A stretch of DNA of 35,763 nt from the NCBI GenBank assembly GCA_026982315.1, contig JALSHI010000001.1, positions 1-35,763 of the forward strand. Reading direction: 5' to 3'. Under the pieces are notes generated by a model. That model saw only the letters and a program-made list of their open reading frames with translations, did not search any database and was not told where the DNA came from. Shown piece after piece: positions 26,188 through 34,791 of this stretch (its first letter is position 1; each line of letters opens with the position of its first letter). The translations under genes and the position numbers were made by a program. Origin of the DNA: Lysobacterales bacterium (GTDB lineage Bacteria > Pseudomonadota > Gammaproteobacteria > Xanthomonadales > Marinicellaceae).

Positions 26188-28431
26188 ATGACAATATCCC
26201 CTGTGCGATGCACCCTGAAAATGGTTGTGAAATCCAGTGTGATGGCTTGTGGTTTTATGGTCATCGCCGGTTGCCACAACCTGGCTATATCCTCATATTC
26301 CGACAAGGAGACCGTCGTGACAACAGACAAGACTGTTTCTGCACCGCCAAAAGCCAAAAAGGTGCCCCATGTATTCACCGAGCATGGTCACCGTCGCATT
26401 GACAATTATCACTGGTTGCGTGATGACAGCCGCTCAGATCCCCAGGTACTGGATTACCTGAAGGCGGAAAACGCCTACTACGAAGCCAATATGGCCACTA
26501 CCGGGGATTTGCGACAGCGGCTTTATGATGAAATGGTGTCGCGCATCAGCCAGGAAGATCAATCCGTTCCCTACAAACTGGGCGAATACTATTACTACCG
26601 ACGTTATAACACCGGCCAGGAATATCCGGTATATGCACGCAAACACGGCTCTCTGGATGCGCCAGAGGAACTGCTGGTGGACATGAACCAGCGGGCCACC
26701 GGGCATGACTATTTTCATTCCAACAATCAATCCATCAGCCACGACCATCACATTCTGGCTTTTTCCGAGGACACCGTTGGTCGGCGTCAGTATGCCATTC
26801 GTTTCAAGGACCTGCGCACTGGTGAACTGTTGCCGGATGTGATTGAGAACACCACCGGCGCCCTGGAGTGGGCCAAGGATAACCAAACGGTCTTCTATGT
26901 GCGCAAGCATCCGGTGACCTTGTTGCCTTACCAGGTTTACCGGCACAAGCTGGGCACTTCCAGTGATGAAGACAAGCTGGTCTACGAGGAGAAGGACAAC
27001 ACCTTTTACACCTCATTGGGCAGCACCCGTTCGCGGGATTACATTGTGATTCACCTGGGCAGCACCACAAAATCTGAAGTGCGTTTGCTGGACGCGGACA
27101 ACCCTGAAGGCGAGTTCCGGGTGTTTCTGCCCCGGGAAGACAATCACGAATATGATATCGAGCAGCTTGGGGACGATTTTTATGTGCTGACCAACTGGCA
27201 GGCAAAGAATTTTCGGGTGATGAAAACCGATCTTGCCCATGCCGGTGACAAATCGGCCTGGCAGGAGGTGGTTCCCCATAGCGAAGACACCCTGATTTAC
27301 GACATTCAGGCCAACAAGGACTTTTTGGCCATCGAACAACGCGAAAATGGCATTCGCGGCATCAGTCTGCTGGACTGGAAAACCGGCAAGCGCATCGACC
27401 TGCCCAGTGATGAAGGCGCTTATACCATGCACCTGGGTTATAACCCGGACCAGCTCAGCGAGCTTGTGCGTTATCGCTATTCTTCCCTGACCACGCCAGC
27501 CACTGTGTTTGATTACAACGTAAAAAACGGGGAACGCACCCTGTTAAAACAAGACAAGGTGCTGGGTGATTTTTCCCCGTCTGACTACGTGTCCCGCCGT
27601 TTGTTTGTCAAAGTGCGTGATGGTGAGCTGGTGCCGGTGTCACTGGTGTTTCGTAAAGGCCCCCAGCCGCTGAATCAGCGCCCCTTGCTGGTTTATGGTT
27701 ATGGCTCTTACGGACACTCGGTGGATCCGGTTTTTTCCAGCGCCCGGTTGTCCTTGCTGGACAGAGACTTTGTCTATGCCATTGCCCATGTTCGCGGCTC
27801 CCAGGCCAAGGGACGGCGCTGGTACGAGGATGGCAAACTGCTGAAAAAGAAAAACACCTTTAACGACTTTGTGGATGTGACCCAGGGTCTGGTCAAGGCC
27901 GGTCTGGGTGATGCCAAGCGGGTTTATGCCTCCGGCGGCAGTGCCGGTGGCCTGCTGATGGGCGCGGTGGTGAATCAGGCGCCATCGCTTTATCATGGAG
28001 TGATTGCGGATGTGCCGTTTGTCGATGTGGTGACCACCATGCTGGACGAAGACATTCCCCTGACTACCGGCGAGTTCGACGAATGGGGCAACCCAAAGGA
28101 CAAGGTTTACTATGACTACATGCTGTCCTATTCGCCCTATGACCAGGTCAAGGCTCAGGACTACCCCAATATGCTGGTGACCACCGGCTTGCACGATTCT
28201 CAGGTTCAATACTGGGAGCCGGCCAAATGGGTGGCCAAGCTGCGGGATATGAAAACAGACGATAATTTGCTTTTACTGCGCACCAATATGCATGCAGGTC
28301 ATGGTGGCGCCTCGGGCCGGTTCCAGCACTACAAGGAAACCGCTGATGCCTATGCCTTTTTGTTGAAACTGGCGCAGCCTGAAGCGGCAGCGCGCCAGGC
28401 TGACAAGAGCGGCCATAGCGCAGAAAAATGA
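26188..28431 (+). CDS. Oligopeptidase B-like serine peptidase (S9A) with lipoprotein signal
   Basis: A 747-residue prolyl-oligopeptidase-family enzyme. The N-terminal beta-propeller half spans about 45-460. The alpha/beta-hydrolase half carries the catalytic triad Ser585 (ASGGSAGGLL), Asp670 (TTGLHDSQV) and His705 (AGHGGASGRF). DVPFVDVVTTMLDEDIPLTT and GEFDEWGNP are close to the oligopeptidase B consensus, implying cleavage after basic residues in short peptides. Unlike the cytoplasmic E. coli enzyme, the N-terminus has a hydrophobic stretch ending VIAGC, a lipobox, so the protein is probably membrane-anchored in the periplasm. ATG codons at 26188 and 26221 both keep the lipobox. Divergent from thiC; convergent with the dciA-like gene. 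Confidence 0.9.
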   Translation: MTISPVRCTLKMVVKSSVMACGFMVIAGCHNLAISSYSDKETVVTTDKTVSAPPKAKKVPHVFTEHGHRRIDNYHWLRDDSRSDPQVLDYLKAENAYYEANMATTGDLRQRLYDEMVSRISQEDQSVPYKLGEYYYYRRYNTGQEYPVYARKHGSLDAPEELLVDMNQRATGHDYFHSNNQSISHDHHILAFSEDTVGRRQYAIRFKDLRTGELLPDVIENTTGALEWAKDNQTVFYVRKHPVTLLPYQVYRHKLGTSSDEDKLVYEEKDNTFYTSLGSTRSRDYIVIHLGSTTKSEVRLLDADNPEGEFRVFLPREDNHEYDIEQLGDDFYVLTNWQAKNFRVMKTDLAHAGDKSAWQEVVPHSEDTLIYDIQANKDFLAIEQRENGIRGISLLDWKTGKRIDLPSDEGAYTMHLGYNPDQLSELVRYRYSSLTTPATVFDYNVKNGERTLLKQDKVLGDFSPSDYVSRRLFVKVRDGELVPVSLVFRKGPQPLNQRPLLVYGYGSYGHSVDPVFSSARLSLLDRDFVYAIAHVRGSQAKGRRWYEDGKLLKKKNTFNDFVDVTQGLVKAGLGDAKRVYASGGSAGGLLMGAVVNQAPSLYHGVIADVPFVDVVTTMLDEDIPLTTGEFDEWGNPKDKVYYDYMLSYSPYDQVKAQDYPNMLVTTGLHDSQVQYWEPAKWVAKLRDMKTDDNLLLLRTNMHAGHGGASGRFQHYKETADAYAFLLKLAQPEAAARQADKSGHSAEK

Positions 28432-28457
28432 GCCATCAAAGCCGTCGTGGGCCGGTT

Positions 28458-28787
28458 TTATGTCTGTGGGCCGGAGAAACGCCTTCGAGCGACGCTAATT
28501 CGCAGTTTTTTGGCCGGAATTTTGAAATCGTCCTGAATAATCTGTAGAATCTGGCGGCTAAACATGCGAACCTTGCTGGCTTCGATTTGTGACTGGCAGA
28601 TAAGGACCACCGTTTCTTTCCGGACATTGGCCAGTGTGAACAAGCCGCGGAGTGTGCCCGGCAGCGCCAGTTGCAGTCTCCGGTCCAGTTCGGCCAGTGC
28701 TTTTGCGCGCTGCACCAGCTTGCCCAGGCCAGGCTGATCCGCAAGGATTTCGGGCAGCTTCTTCAGATTGGATGCGCCATGTTTCAT
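28458..28787 (-). CDS. DUF721/DciA-like protein
   Basis: A 109-residue protein resembling the N-terminal DUF721 domain of DciA, the helicase-loading factor of bacteria without DnaC. LLKKLPEI-type N-terminus, ALAELDRRLQLALPG and LRGLFTLANVRKETVVLICQS correspond to the conserved helix and strands. Position immediately upstream of, and divergent from, the M23 peptidase and secA is the usual gammaproteobacterial context. The start is uncertain: ATG codons at 28787 and 28796 are both possible and neither has a good ribosome site. Short DUF721 proteins in this place are not proven helicase loaders, so the function is family-level only. Confidence 0.75.
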   Translation of the reverse strand: MKHGASNLKKLPEILADQPGLGKLVQRAKALAELDRRLQLALPGTLRGLFTLANVRKETVVLICQSQIEASKVRMFSRQILQIIQDDFKIPAKKLRISVARRRFSGPQT

Positions 28788-28844
28788 GTCTGGCATTTTT
28801 ACCGTAAATGCGGGGAACCGCAAGACGAGACCAAATTATATTTT

Positions 28845-29780
28845 ATGAAAAATCTGATTCTTCTGCGCCAGTCTATTGATGGCACCCAGTCCTATAATCT
28901 GGCCGAACCACATATCCGCACCCGTTTGCTCATGGCTGTGAGTGCGCTGGTTATCCTGCTGATGGCAGCAGGCGGGGTGATAGGCTATTGGTTGGGTGGA
29001 GGCAGTCAAAAGGCTGAGTCTGTGCGTTTGGCGGCATTGAAAATGCGTGTCGAGCAACAGGAAAACGAATTACAGGCACTTAAGCAACACATGCAGCATG
29101 GCATTGATGCCATGGCCCTGCAGATTGGCAAATTGTATGCCCAGGCCCTGAAACTGAACTCGCTGGGGGGGCAACTGACCAAGGTGGCCAAACTGGATGA
29201 CGGTGAGTTTGACTTTAGCGTACCCCCTGGCATTGGCGGCGCCGAGCCGGTGTTGCTAAATGAAGAAAATACCATTTCAACGGTATTTGCGGACTTTCTC
29301 TCCATCCAGAAAACCCTGGAAGAACAGCAACAGCAATTTGCCTTGCTCTCTGACTTGATGAATGAGCAGCAAATGGATAAACAGCTCAAACCCACGGGAA
29401 AGCCTGTGGAAAGCGGCTGGATTTCCTCCTCTTTCGGAAAACGAATCGATCCTTTCACCGGCAAACCAGCCTTTCATAGTGGAATCGATTTTTCCAGCCA
29501 CGAAGGCACAGGTATCAAAGCCGTTGCTGACGGCGTGGTGGTGTGGGCCGGCAAAAACGGGGGATATGGCAACCTGGTGGAAATTGACCATGGCAATGGC
29601 TACGTCACCCGCTACGCGCACAACAGCCAGATTCTGGTTAAGGTGGGGGACAAGGTCACCGCCGGTCAGCTGATTTCCAAAATGGGGAAAACCGGCCGAG
29701 CCACAGCCTCGCATCTGCATTTTGAGGTGCTTAAAAATGGCCGGAAAATCAACCCCTGGCCCTTTATTCACCGCGCTTGA
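28845..29780 (+). CDS. Membrane-anchored M23 family murein endopeptidase
   Basis: A 311-residue inner-membrane protein with a periplasmic LytM/M23 domain. A single membrane helix (about 27-49) follows a short cytoplasmic N-terminus. A coiled-coil-like, Gln/Glu-rich stretch spans about 55-110 and another 150-180. The C-terminal M23 domain (about 188-305) keeps the zinc ligands His211 and Asp215 (FHSGIDF) and His292 in HLHFEV, with catalytic His290 (or His259 in RYAHNS), so it should be active on peptidoglycan cross-links. The gene order before secA is conserved in Gammaproteobacteria. The ATG at 28845 lacks a clear Shine-Dalgarno; the upstream in-frame extension would overlap the dciA-like gene and is rejected. 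Confidence 0.9.
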   Translation: MKNLILLRQSIDGTQSYNLAEPHIRTRLLMAVSALVILLMAAGGVIGYWLGGGSQKAESVRLAALKMRVEQQENELQALKQHMQHGIDAMALQIGKLYAQALKLNSLGGQLTKVAKLDDGEFDFSVPPGIGGAEPVLLNEENTISTVFADFLSIQKTLEEQQQQFALLSDLMNEQQMDKQLKPTGKPVESGWISSSFGKRIDPFTGKPAFHSGIDFSSHEGTGIKAVADGVVVWAGKNGGYGNLVEIDHGNGYVTRYAHNSQILVKVGDKVTAGQLISKMGKTGRATASHLHFEVLKNGRKINPWPFIHRA

Positions 29781-29801
29781 CCCCGGTGCTTCACAGGTTT
29801 T

Positions 29802-29873
29802 ATGGACCCACAGCCTTTTATCCTTTTCCACAGGCGATCGGGTGCTTTCAATATGCGGCCGCTTGTCAGATAA
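29802..29873 (+). CDS. Possible 23-codon leader ORF before secA
   Basis: An ATG at 29802 preceded by a weak ACAGG opens a 23-codon frame ending in TAA at 29871-29873, 26 bp before the secA start. The stop lies in a hairpin (CGCTT 29860-29864 with AAGCG 29872-29876). In other bacteria secA is regulated by upstream arrest peptides such as SecM. This peptide has no signal sequence and no known arrest motif, so it may be chance. Confidence 0.2.
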   Translation: MDPQPFILFHRRSGAFNMRPLVR

Positions 29874-29899
29874 GCGACCTTACGATGAGTGATTGATTC

Positions 29900-32626
29900 A
29901 TGGCTTTAAGCAAGATTTTTACCAAGATTTTCGGCAGTCGCAATGACCGCCTGATCCGGTCTATGCAAAAAACCGTCGACCAGATTAATGGTCTGGAAGA
30001 ACAGATGCAGGCACTCAGTGATGAGCAACTGCAAGCCAAAACAGAGGAATTCAAACAGCGTCTGCAAGCCGGCGAAAGCCTGGATGCGCTCTTGCCAGAG
30101 GCTTTTGCGGTGGTGCGGGAAGCGGCAGTCAGAACCCTGGGCATGCGTCATTACGACGTCCAGATGATTGGCGGCATGGTGTTGCATGACGGCAAAATCG
30201 CCGAAATGCGCACAGGCGAAGGGAAAACCCTGGTAGCCACCTTGCCGGCCTATCTGAATGCCCTCACTGGCAAGGGCGTCCACATTGTGACAGTTAATGA
30301 CTACCTGGCCCGCCGGGACGCCGAATGGATGCAGCCGGTTTATGAGTTTTTGGGCATGAAGGTGGGCGTGGTGGTGCCTGATATGGACCACGCCGCCAAA
30401 CGCGCCGCCTATGCGGCGGACATTACCTATGGCACCAATAATGAGTTCGGCTTTGACTACCTGCGCGACAACATGGCGTTTAGTCTGGAAGACCGTGTTC
30501 AGCGCGAATTGCATTATGCCATCGTTGACGAGGTGGATTCCATCCTGATTGATGAGGCGCGGACGCCACTGATTATTTCCGGTCCCGCTGATGATTCCCC
30601 CGAGCTGTATCACCGGGTCAACCGCCTGGTGCCCGCGCTGGAAAAAGGCGAGTCCTTTGAAGACCCTAACAAACCACCCACCGGCGACTTTACCGTGGAT
30701 GAGAAAACCAAGCAGGTTTATCTCACCGAACAGGGCATGGAAAAAATTGAACAAATCTGTGAAAAGGAAGGGCTGATTCAGCCGGGCGAGTCATTGTACG
30801 ACCCGCAACATCTTTCGCTCATGCACCACATTAATGCGGCTTTGCGCGCCCATCACCTGTACCAGAAGGACGTAGACTACATTGTTCAGGACGGCGAAGT
30901 GGTGATTGTTGACGAGTTCACCGGGCGCACGCTGGCTGGTCGCCGCTGGTCCGATGGCCTGCATCAGGCCGTGGAGGCCAAGGAAGGCGTGGCGGTGCAA
31001 AAAGAGAACCAGACCCTGGCGTCGGTCACCTTCCAGAACTATTTCCGTTTGTATGAAAAGCTGGCGGGCATGACAGGTACGGCCGATACTGAAGCCTATG
31101 AATTTCATACCATTTACGGCCTTGAAGTGGTGGTGATTCCCACCCATAAACCCGCACAACGCAAGGATGAAGGGGATCTGGTTTACCTGACCCAGGCGGC
31201 CAAATACAAAGCCATTCTGGATGATATCCGCGACGCCCACGAGCGTGGTCAGCCGGTGCTGGTGGGTACGGCCTCCATTGATGTTTCCGAGTTGCTGTCC
31301 GATGCGCTCAAAAAGGCCAAGATTCCGCATAATGTCCTCAATGCCAAGCAGCATGAACGCGAAGCGCAAATTATCGCCGAAGCGGGCAAGCCCGGGGCGG
31401 TGACCATTGCCACCAATATGGCTGGACGGGGCACCGATATCGTGCTCGGTGGCAACCTCAAGGTTGAACTTGAAGCCTTGGGCGAAAACGCGAGCCCGGA
31501 GGCCATCGAAAAACTCAAGGCCGACTGGCAAAAGCGGCATGATGCCGTCTTGGCCGCCGGTGGTTTACGCATTATCGGCACCGAGCGGCACGAATCCCGC
31601 CGTATCGACAACCAGCTTCGGGGGCGTTCCGGCCGCCAGGGCGATCCGGGTTCCTCGCGCTTTTATGTGTCGCTGGAAGACAACCTTATGCGGATCTTTG
31701 GCCAGGATCGCATTGCCAACACCATGCGGCGCATGGGCATGCAGGAAGACGAGGCCGTTGAACACCCGCTGATTTCCCGCAGTATCGAAAGTGCCCAGCG
31801 CAAGGTGGAAGGGCACAACTTCGATATCCGCAAAAACCTGCTGGAATACGATGATGTGGCCAACGACCAGCGACTGGTTATCTATCAACAGCGCGCCGAC
31901 TTGCTGGCTGCTGACGATATCAAGGAATTTATTGACGAAATTCGCCAGGAGGTGTTTGACAACCTGGTCAGGCAGTATATTCCCGAAGACAGCATTGACG
32001 AGCAATGGGATATCGCCGGTCTGGAACGTACCCTGGCCGGTGAGTTCGGTATTGAGCTGAATATCCAGCGCTGGGTGGAAAACGATGAAGAGCTGGACGA
32101 CCGGTTGCTGAGAGAAAAGGTCCTGGAAAATGTAAACCGCTTCTATCGTGAAAAAGAAGCCATGACCGGTTCGGAGGTCATGCGCCATTTTGAAAAAGCG
32201 GTGTATCTGAACGTGCTTGACCAGCTCTGGAAAGAGCATCTGGCCAATATGGACTACTTGCGACAGGGCATTGGCTTGCGTGGCTATGCCCAAAAACAAC
32301 CGGTGCAGGAATACAAGCGAGAAGCCTTCGAGATGTTTCGTGACTTGCTGGACCGCATCAAGCTGGAGGTCATGAAAATTATCGCCCAGGTCAAGGTGCG
32401 TGAAGAAGAAGACGTGGAAACCATGGAGCGCCAGCGGGAAGCCCAGCGCCAGCAGCACGCCATGGAATTTCAGCATCAACGCAGCGAGTCGGCCATCGCC
32501 GGCCAGCCCGCAGCGGCCGAAAAACCGGAAACCTTTGTGCGTCAAGGCAAAAAAATTGGCCGTAATGAACCTTGTCCCTGTGGTTCAGGCAAGAAATACA
32601 AACAATGCCACGGCCGCTTACAGTAA
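29900..32626 (+). CDS. secA: Preprotein translocase ATPase subunit SecA
   Basis: Motor ATPase that drives unfolded preproteins through SecYEG. The 908-residue protein is full length. Walker A MRTGEGKT (103-110, Lys109) and the DEAD-like [20 protein letters not shown] are present, along with the second nucleotide-binding domain ([13 protein letters not shown]) and [27 protein letters not shown]-type motif VI. The C-terminal zinc-binding tail has Cys892, Cys894, Cys903 and His904 ([13 protein letters not shown]), which binds SecB and phospholipids. It lies 119 bp after the M23 gene. Two tandem stop codons (TAATAA) end the gene. It serves all the Sec-dependent secreted proteins predicted in this window. 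Confidence 0.98.
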   Translation: MALSKIFTKIFGSRNDRLIRSMQKTVDQINGLEEQMQALSDEQLQAKTEEFKQRLQAGESLDALLPEAFAVVREAAVRTLGMRHYDVQMIGGMVLHDGKIAEMRTGEGKTLVATLPAYLNALTGKGVHIVTVNDYLARRDAEWMQPVYEFLGMKVGVVVPDMDHAAKRAAYAADITYGTNNEFGFDYLRDNMAFSLEDRVQRELHYAIVDEVDSILIDEARTPLIISGPADDSPELYHRVNRLVPALEKGESFEDPNKPPTGDFTVDEKTKQVYLTEQGMEKIEQICEKEGLIQPGESLYDPQHLSLMHHINAALRAHHLYQKDVDYIVQDGEVVIVDEFTGRTLAGRRWSDGLHQAVEAKEGVAVQKENQTLASVTFQNYFRLYEKLAGMTGTADTEAYEFHTIYGLEVVVIPTHKPAQRKDEGDLVYLTQAAKYKAILDDIRDAHERGQPVLVGTASIDVSELLSDALKKAKIPHNVLNAKQHEREAQIIAEAGKPGAVTIATNMAGRGTDIVLGGNLKVELEALGENASPEAIEKLKADWQKRHDAVLAAGGLRIIGTERHESRRIDNQLRGRSGRQGDPGSSRFYVSLEDNLMRIFGQDRIANTMRRMGMQEDEAVEHPLISRSIESAQRKVEGHNFDIRKNLLEYDDVANDQRLVIYQQRADLLAADDIKEFIDEIRQEVFDNLVRQYIPEDSIDEQWDIAGLERTLAGEFGIELNIQRWVENDEELDDRLLREKVLENVNRFYREKEAMTGSEVMRHFEKAVYLNVLDQLWKEHLANMDYLRQGIGLRGYAQKQPVQEYKREAFEMFRDLLDRIKLEVMKIIAQVKVREEEDVETMERQREAQRQQHAMEFQHQRSESAIAGQPAAAEKPETFVRQGKKIGRNEPCPCGSGKKYKQCHGRLQ

Positions 32627-32627
32627 T

Positions 32628-32644
32628 AAGGCTTTGGCCTTTTT
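32628..32644 (+). terminator. Weak terminator candidate after secA
   Basis: AAGGC and GCCTT form a five-bp stem around TTTG, followed by TTT. It is directly after the secA stop but short, so read-through toward the repeat island is likely. Confidence 0.35.
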
Positions 32645-32746
32645 GAACAGGCTTGTGCGGGAAGGGTGACCCACTCCTTTCCGCGGTTTTTATGATTTTA
32701 GCTGCGCGCCCTTTTCCGACATGGCGATGGCTTGACCAGGGCATGG

Positions 32747-32766
32747 ATTCCCGCTTCCGCGGGAAT
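32747..32766. repeat. dRS3-like inverted repeat
   Basis: ATTCCCGC and GCGGGAAT flank TTCC, giving ATTCCC-N8-GGGAAT as at 6674 and 6810. A half-copy starting ATTCCCG is at 33041-33055. Confidence 0.8.
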
Positions 32767-32816
32767 GACGGGGAGTCGTCGGGAATGACGGGGAGTCGGT
32801 GGGGATGACGGGGTAG
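32761..32816. repeat. 20-bp tandem array, three units
   Basis: Units of GGGAATGACGGGGAGTCG-type start at 32761, 32781 and 32801 (period 20 bp). They extend the right arm of the dRS3-like repeat, and the third carries a few changes. Confidence 0.85.
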
Positions 32817-32818
32817 GC

Positions 32819-33010
32819 GTTATTCCGGGTGGCTTCCTTCTGCGTCATTCTGGATGGTTTTCCTTACCCATCATCCCGGGCGAGCTTCCCTCCTTCGTCA
32901 TTCCGGGTGAGCTTTCTTTTTTCGTCATTCCGGGTGAGCTTCCCACCTTCGTCATCCCGGACGAGCTTCTCACCTTCGTCATTCCGGGCGAGCGGAGCGA
33001 GACCCGGAAT
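32819..33010. repeat. 27-bp tandem array ending in dispersed palindrome
   Basis: Seven units resembling GTCATTCCGGGTGAGCTTCC start at 32819, 32844, 32870, 32897, 32924, 32951 and 32978, so the last five steps are 26-27 bp. Each unit equals the left half of the 30-bp palindrome at 32981-33010 (ATTCCGGG and CCCGGAAT arms) plus a CT-rich spacer (such as TTCCCACCTTC). Units vary at several positions. The right half is present only in the last unit. Confidence 0.88.
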
Positions 33011-33067
33011 CCATGGTCTCAGACGGCACAGGGTGCGTGGATTCCCGTTCCCGCGTTTGACTTACGC

Positions 33068-33073
33068 TATAAT
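33068..33073 (+). promoter_or_regulatory. Candidate -10 box of the Nudix gene at repeat edge
   Basis: A perfect TATAAT lies 13 bp after the end of the repeat island and 74 bp before the Nudix start codon. The -35 position falls inside the truncated repeat half (CCGTTC), which is a poor match. Confidence 0.4.
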
Positions 33074-33141
33074 CGCCCGCTCATTATTTGTCCTGTACCA
33101 TTTTGGGGCGTTTGGGCAAAGAGAGACAATGGGTGGAGAAG

Positions 33142-34212
33142 ATGGCGACAGTGTGTCAGGAAAATATTGTGCCTGTGGTGGCTTTGGCGCTTTTTGATGA
33201 GCAGGGTCGGGTGCTGGTGCAGCAGAGAAGCCAGCACAAGCACCAAGGTGGCTTGTGGGAGTTTCCTGGCGGAAAGGTGGAAGCCGGGGAAAGCGCACAG
33301 GCGGCCTTGCGGCGGGAAATTATCGAGGAATTGGGTGTGGATATCACGATGGCGGCGGACAAGCCCCGGCGTTTGATTCGGCTTCGCCATGATTATCCCG
33401 ACAAGACAGTTGATCTGGATGTGTGGCTGGTGACCGATGGTGGCCTGGCTGCGGCCGTGCGCGCCAGGGAGGCTCAGCCACTGTGCTGGTTGAAACCGGA
33501 TCATCTGCTGGAATTGCCCATGCCTGCAGCGGATCGCCCTGTGGTCAATGCCTTGCGGTTACCGCATTATTACTGGATTACACCGGCATTGGCGGCCAGC
33601 GCCGTTTCAATACACAAAAACTCTCCCCAGGCGATTAGCCAATGGCTGGCTGCAGTTCGCCAGCGGCTGGATACCGGTGTGCCGATGATCCAGTTTCGCA
33701 GCGCCACGGTGCCAAAGGCCAGCCGGGCCGGAGTGCTTAAAGTCTTGCGGGGCTGGTGTCGCGAGCGCCGTGTTCCGCTGGTTTACAATGGGGATTTAGG
33801 CGAGGCCCGGGCCATGCTGGAGTATGGAATTATTGACGGGGTTCATCTGAACAGTCGCCAGCTTATGGACTTGTCTGAGCGGCCGGTGAGCCCATCGGTG
33901 TGGCTTTCCGCCTCAACACATAATGCTGATGAGTTGCATCAGGCCAAGGTGGTGGGTGTGGATTTTGCCAGTGTGTCGCCGGTCAAACCGACAACTTCCC
34001 ATCCAGAGTCCCCGCCACTGGGCTGGACGGGCTTTGCCCGGCTGGCGGCAGAGGTGAGTATGCCGGTTTATGCCCTGGGCGGCATGAGCCTGGCAGATGT
34101 GCCGCAAGCGCAGCGATGGGGCGGCCAGGGCGTGGCAGGTATCACCTTGCCGTTAGCCAGCCACCACCGTGCGGACGCTGATATGCCCCAGGAAGAACAG
34201 GGGCAGTTCTGA
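33142..34212 (+). CDS. Nudix hydrolase (MutT-like) fused to ThiE-like domain
   Basis: A 356-residue two-domain protein. Residues about 8-130 are a MutT-type Nudix domain with a complete Nudix box (Gly44, Glu50, Arg58-Glu59, Glu62-Glu63, Gly65), expected to hydrolyse 8-oxo-dGTP or a related nucleotide. Residues about 145-340 resemble thiamine-phosphate synthase (ThiE), with DGVHLNSRQL, SASTHN and VYALGGM in order. However, the ThiE motif QLRxK reads QFRSA and the ND of the substrate site reads NG, so synthase activity is doubtful. This fusion after secA is common in Gammaproteobacteria. GGAG sits three to four bases from the ATG at 33142, slightly close. Convergent with cytochrome b561 (5 bp apart). 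Confidence 0.88.
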   Translation: MATVCQENIVPVVALALFDEQGRVLVQQRSQHKHQGGLWEFPGGKVEAGESAQAALRREIIEELGVDITMAADKPRRLIRLRHDYPDKTVDLDVWLVTDGGLAAAVRAREAQPLCWLKPDHLLELPMPAADRPVVNALRLPHYYWITPALAASAVSIHKNSPQAISQWLAAVRQRLDTGVPMIQFRSATVPKASRAGVLKVLRGWCRERRVPLVYNGDLGEARAMLEYGIIDGVHLNSRQLMDLSERPVSPSVWLSASTHNADELHQAKVVGVDFASVSPVKPTTSHPESPPLGWTGFARLAAEVSMPVYALGGMSLADVPQAQRWGGQGVAGITLPLASHHRADADMPQEEQGQF

Positions 34213-34217
34213 TCCTT

Positions 34218-34754
34218 TTAGCCCTTGAGCATACGGATCAGTGTGCGGTCTTTGTCAATAAAGTGGTGTTTCAGGGCGGCTCCGGCGTGGAGCAGAATCA
34301 AAATGGCCAAAACAATCCAGCCTAATTCGTGAACTTCTTCGGCGATTTCGGCCAGCTCCTCATTTTTGCTGACCAGCGTAGGGAGGTTAAACCAGCCAAA
34401 AACGCTGACTCCGTAGCCATGGGCCTGGGACATGATAACGCCGGAAAGCGCTTGCAGGGCGATCAGGCCATACAAAGCCCAATGCACCAGCCGGGCCATG
34501 CGTTTCTGGAGTGGGTTGTTGGCGATAATCTCCGGTTGGGGATTGGTGATTCGCCATAGCAAACGGATTATCAGCAAAATCAGAACAATGGCGCCGATGG
34601 CCTTGTGGGTGGCGTAAATCTGGCTTTTCAGATCCCCTTTGGGCAAGTCGGTCATAATTAGGCCGACAATAATCAGGGCGATAATCAATAGCGCCATCAG
34701 CCAATGCAAGATACGGGCCACCAGGCCATAACTGTCAGCGGTGTTTTTCAGCAT
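34218..34754 (-). CDS. Cytochrome b561 family protein
   Basis: A 178-residue di-heme inner-membrane protein with four membrane helices (about 13-34, 47-68, 88-108 and 142-165). Candidate heme ligands are the histidines at LHWLMALL, ATHKAIGAI, LVHWALYG and LHAGAALKHHF, matching the bacterial cytochrome b561 (CybB) pattern. Members carry electrons from quinol; E. coli CybB is a superoxide:ubiquinone oxidoreductase. The tail HHFIDKDRTLIRML is typical. The gene is 37 bp after mazG on the same strand, so read-through is possible, although no functional link is known. Confidence 0.92.
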   Translation of the reverse strand: MLKNTADSYGLVARILHWLMALLIIALIIVGLIMTDLPKGDLKSQIYATHKAIGAIVLILLIIRLLWRITNPQPEIIANNPLQKRMARLVHWALYGLIALQALSGVIMSQAHGYGVSVFGWFNLPTLVSKNEELAEIAEEVHELGWIVLAILILLHAGAALKHHFIDKDRTLIRMLKG

Positions 34755-34791
34755 GTTTCTTCCCCTATGGTTGTGGTGTAAATTCGATTAA

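Larger units (their letters stand above)
32627..33141. other. Gene-free repeat island between secA and the Nudix gene
   Basis: These 515 bp hold the weak secA terminator, about 80 bp of plain sequence, a dRS3-like repeat, a 20-bp tandem array, a 27-bp tandem array ending in the dispersed 30-bp palindrome, and a truncated dRS3-like half (33041-33055). A TATAAT for the next gene lies right at the repeat edge. Confidence 0.75.

Noticed and set aside
32819-33010. Regular 27-bp repeats suggested a CRISPR array
   Set aside because: The repeats are directly tandem with a similar CT-rich filler instead of unique 30-40-bp spacers, vary among units, and no cas gene is nearby.
33057-33073. TTGACT followed by TATAAT as a full promoter
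   Set aside because: Only five bases separate the boxes; only the TATAAT is kept as a candidate -10.
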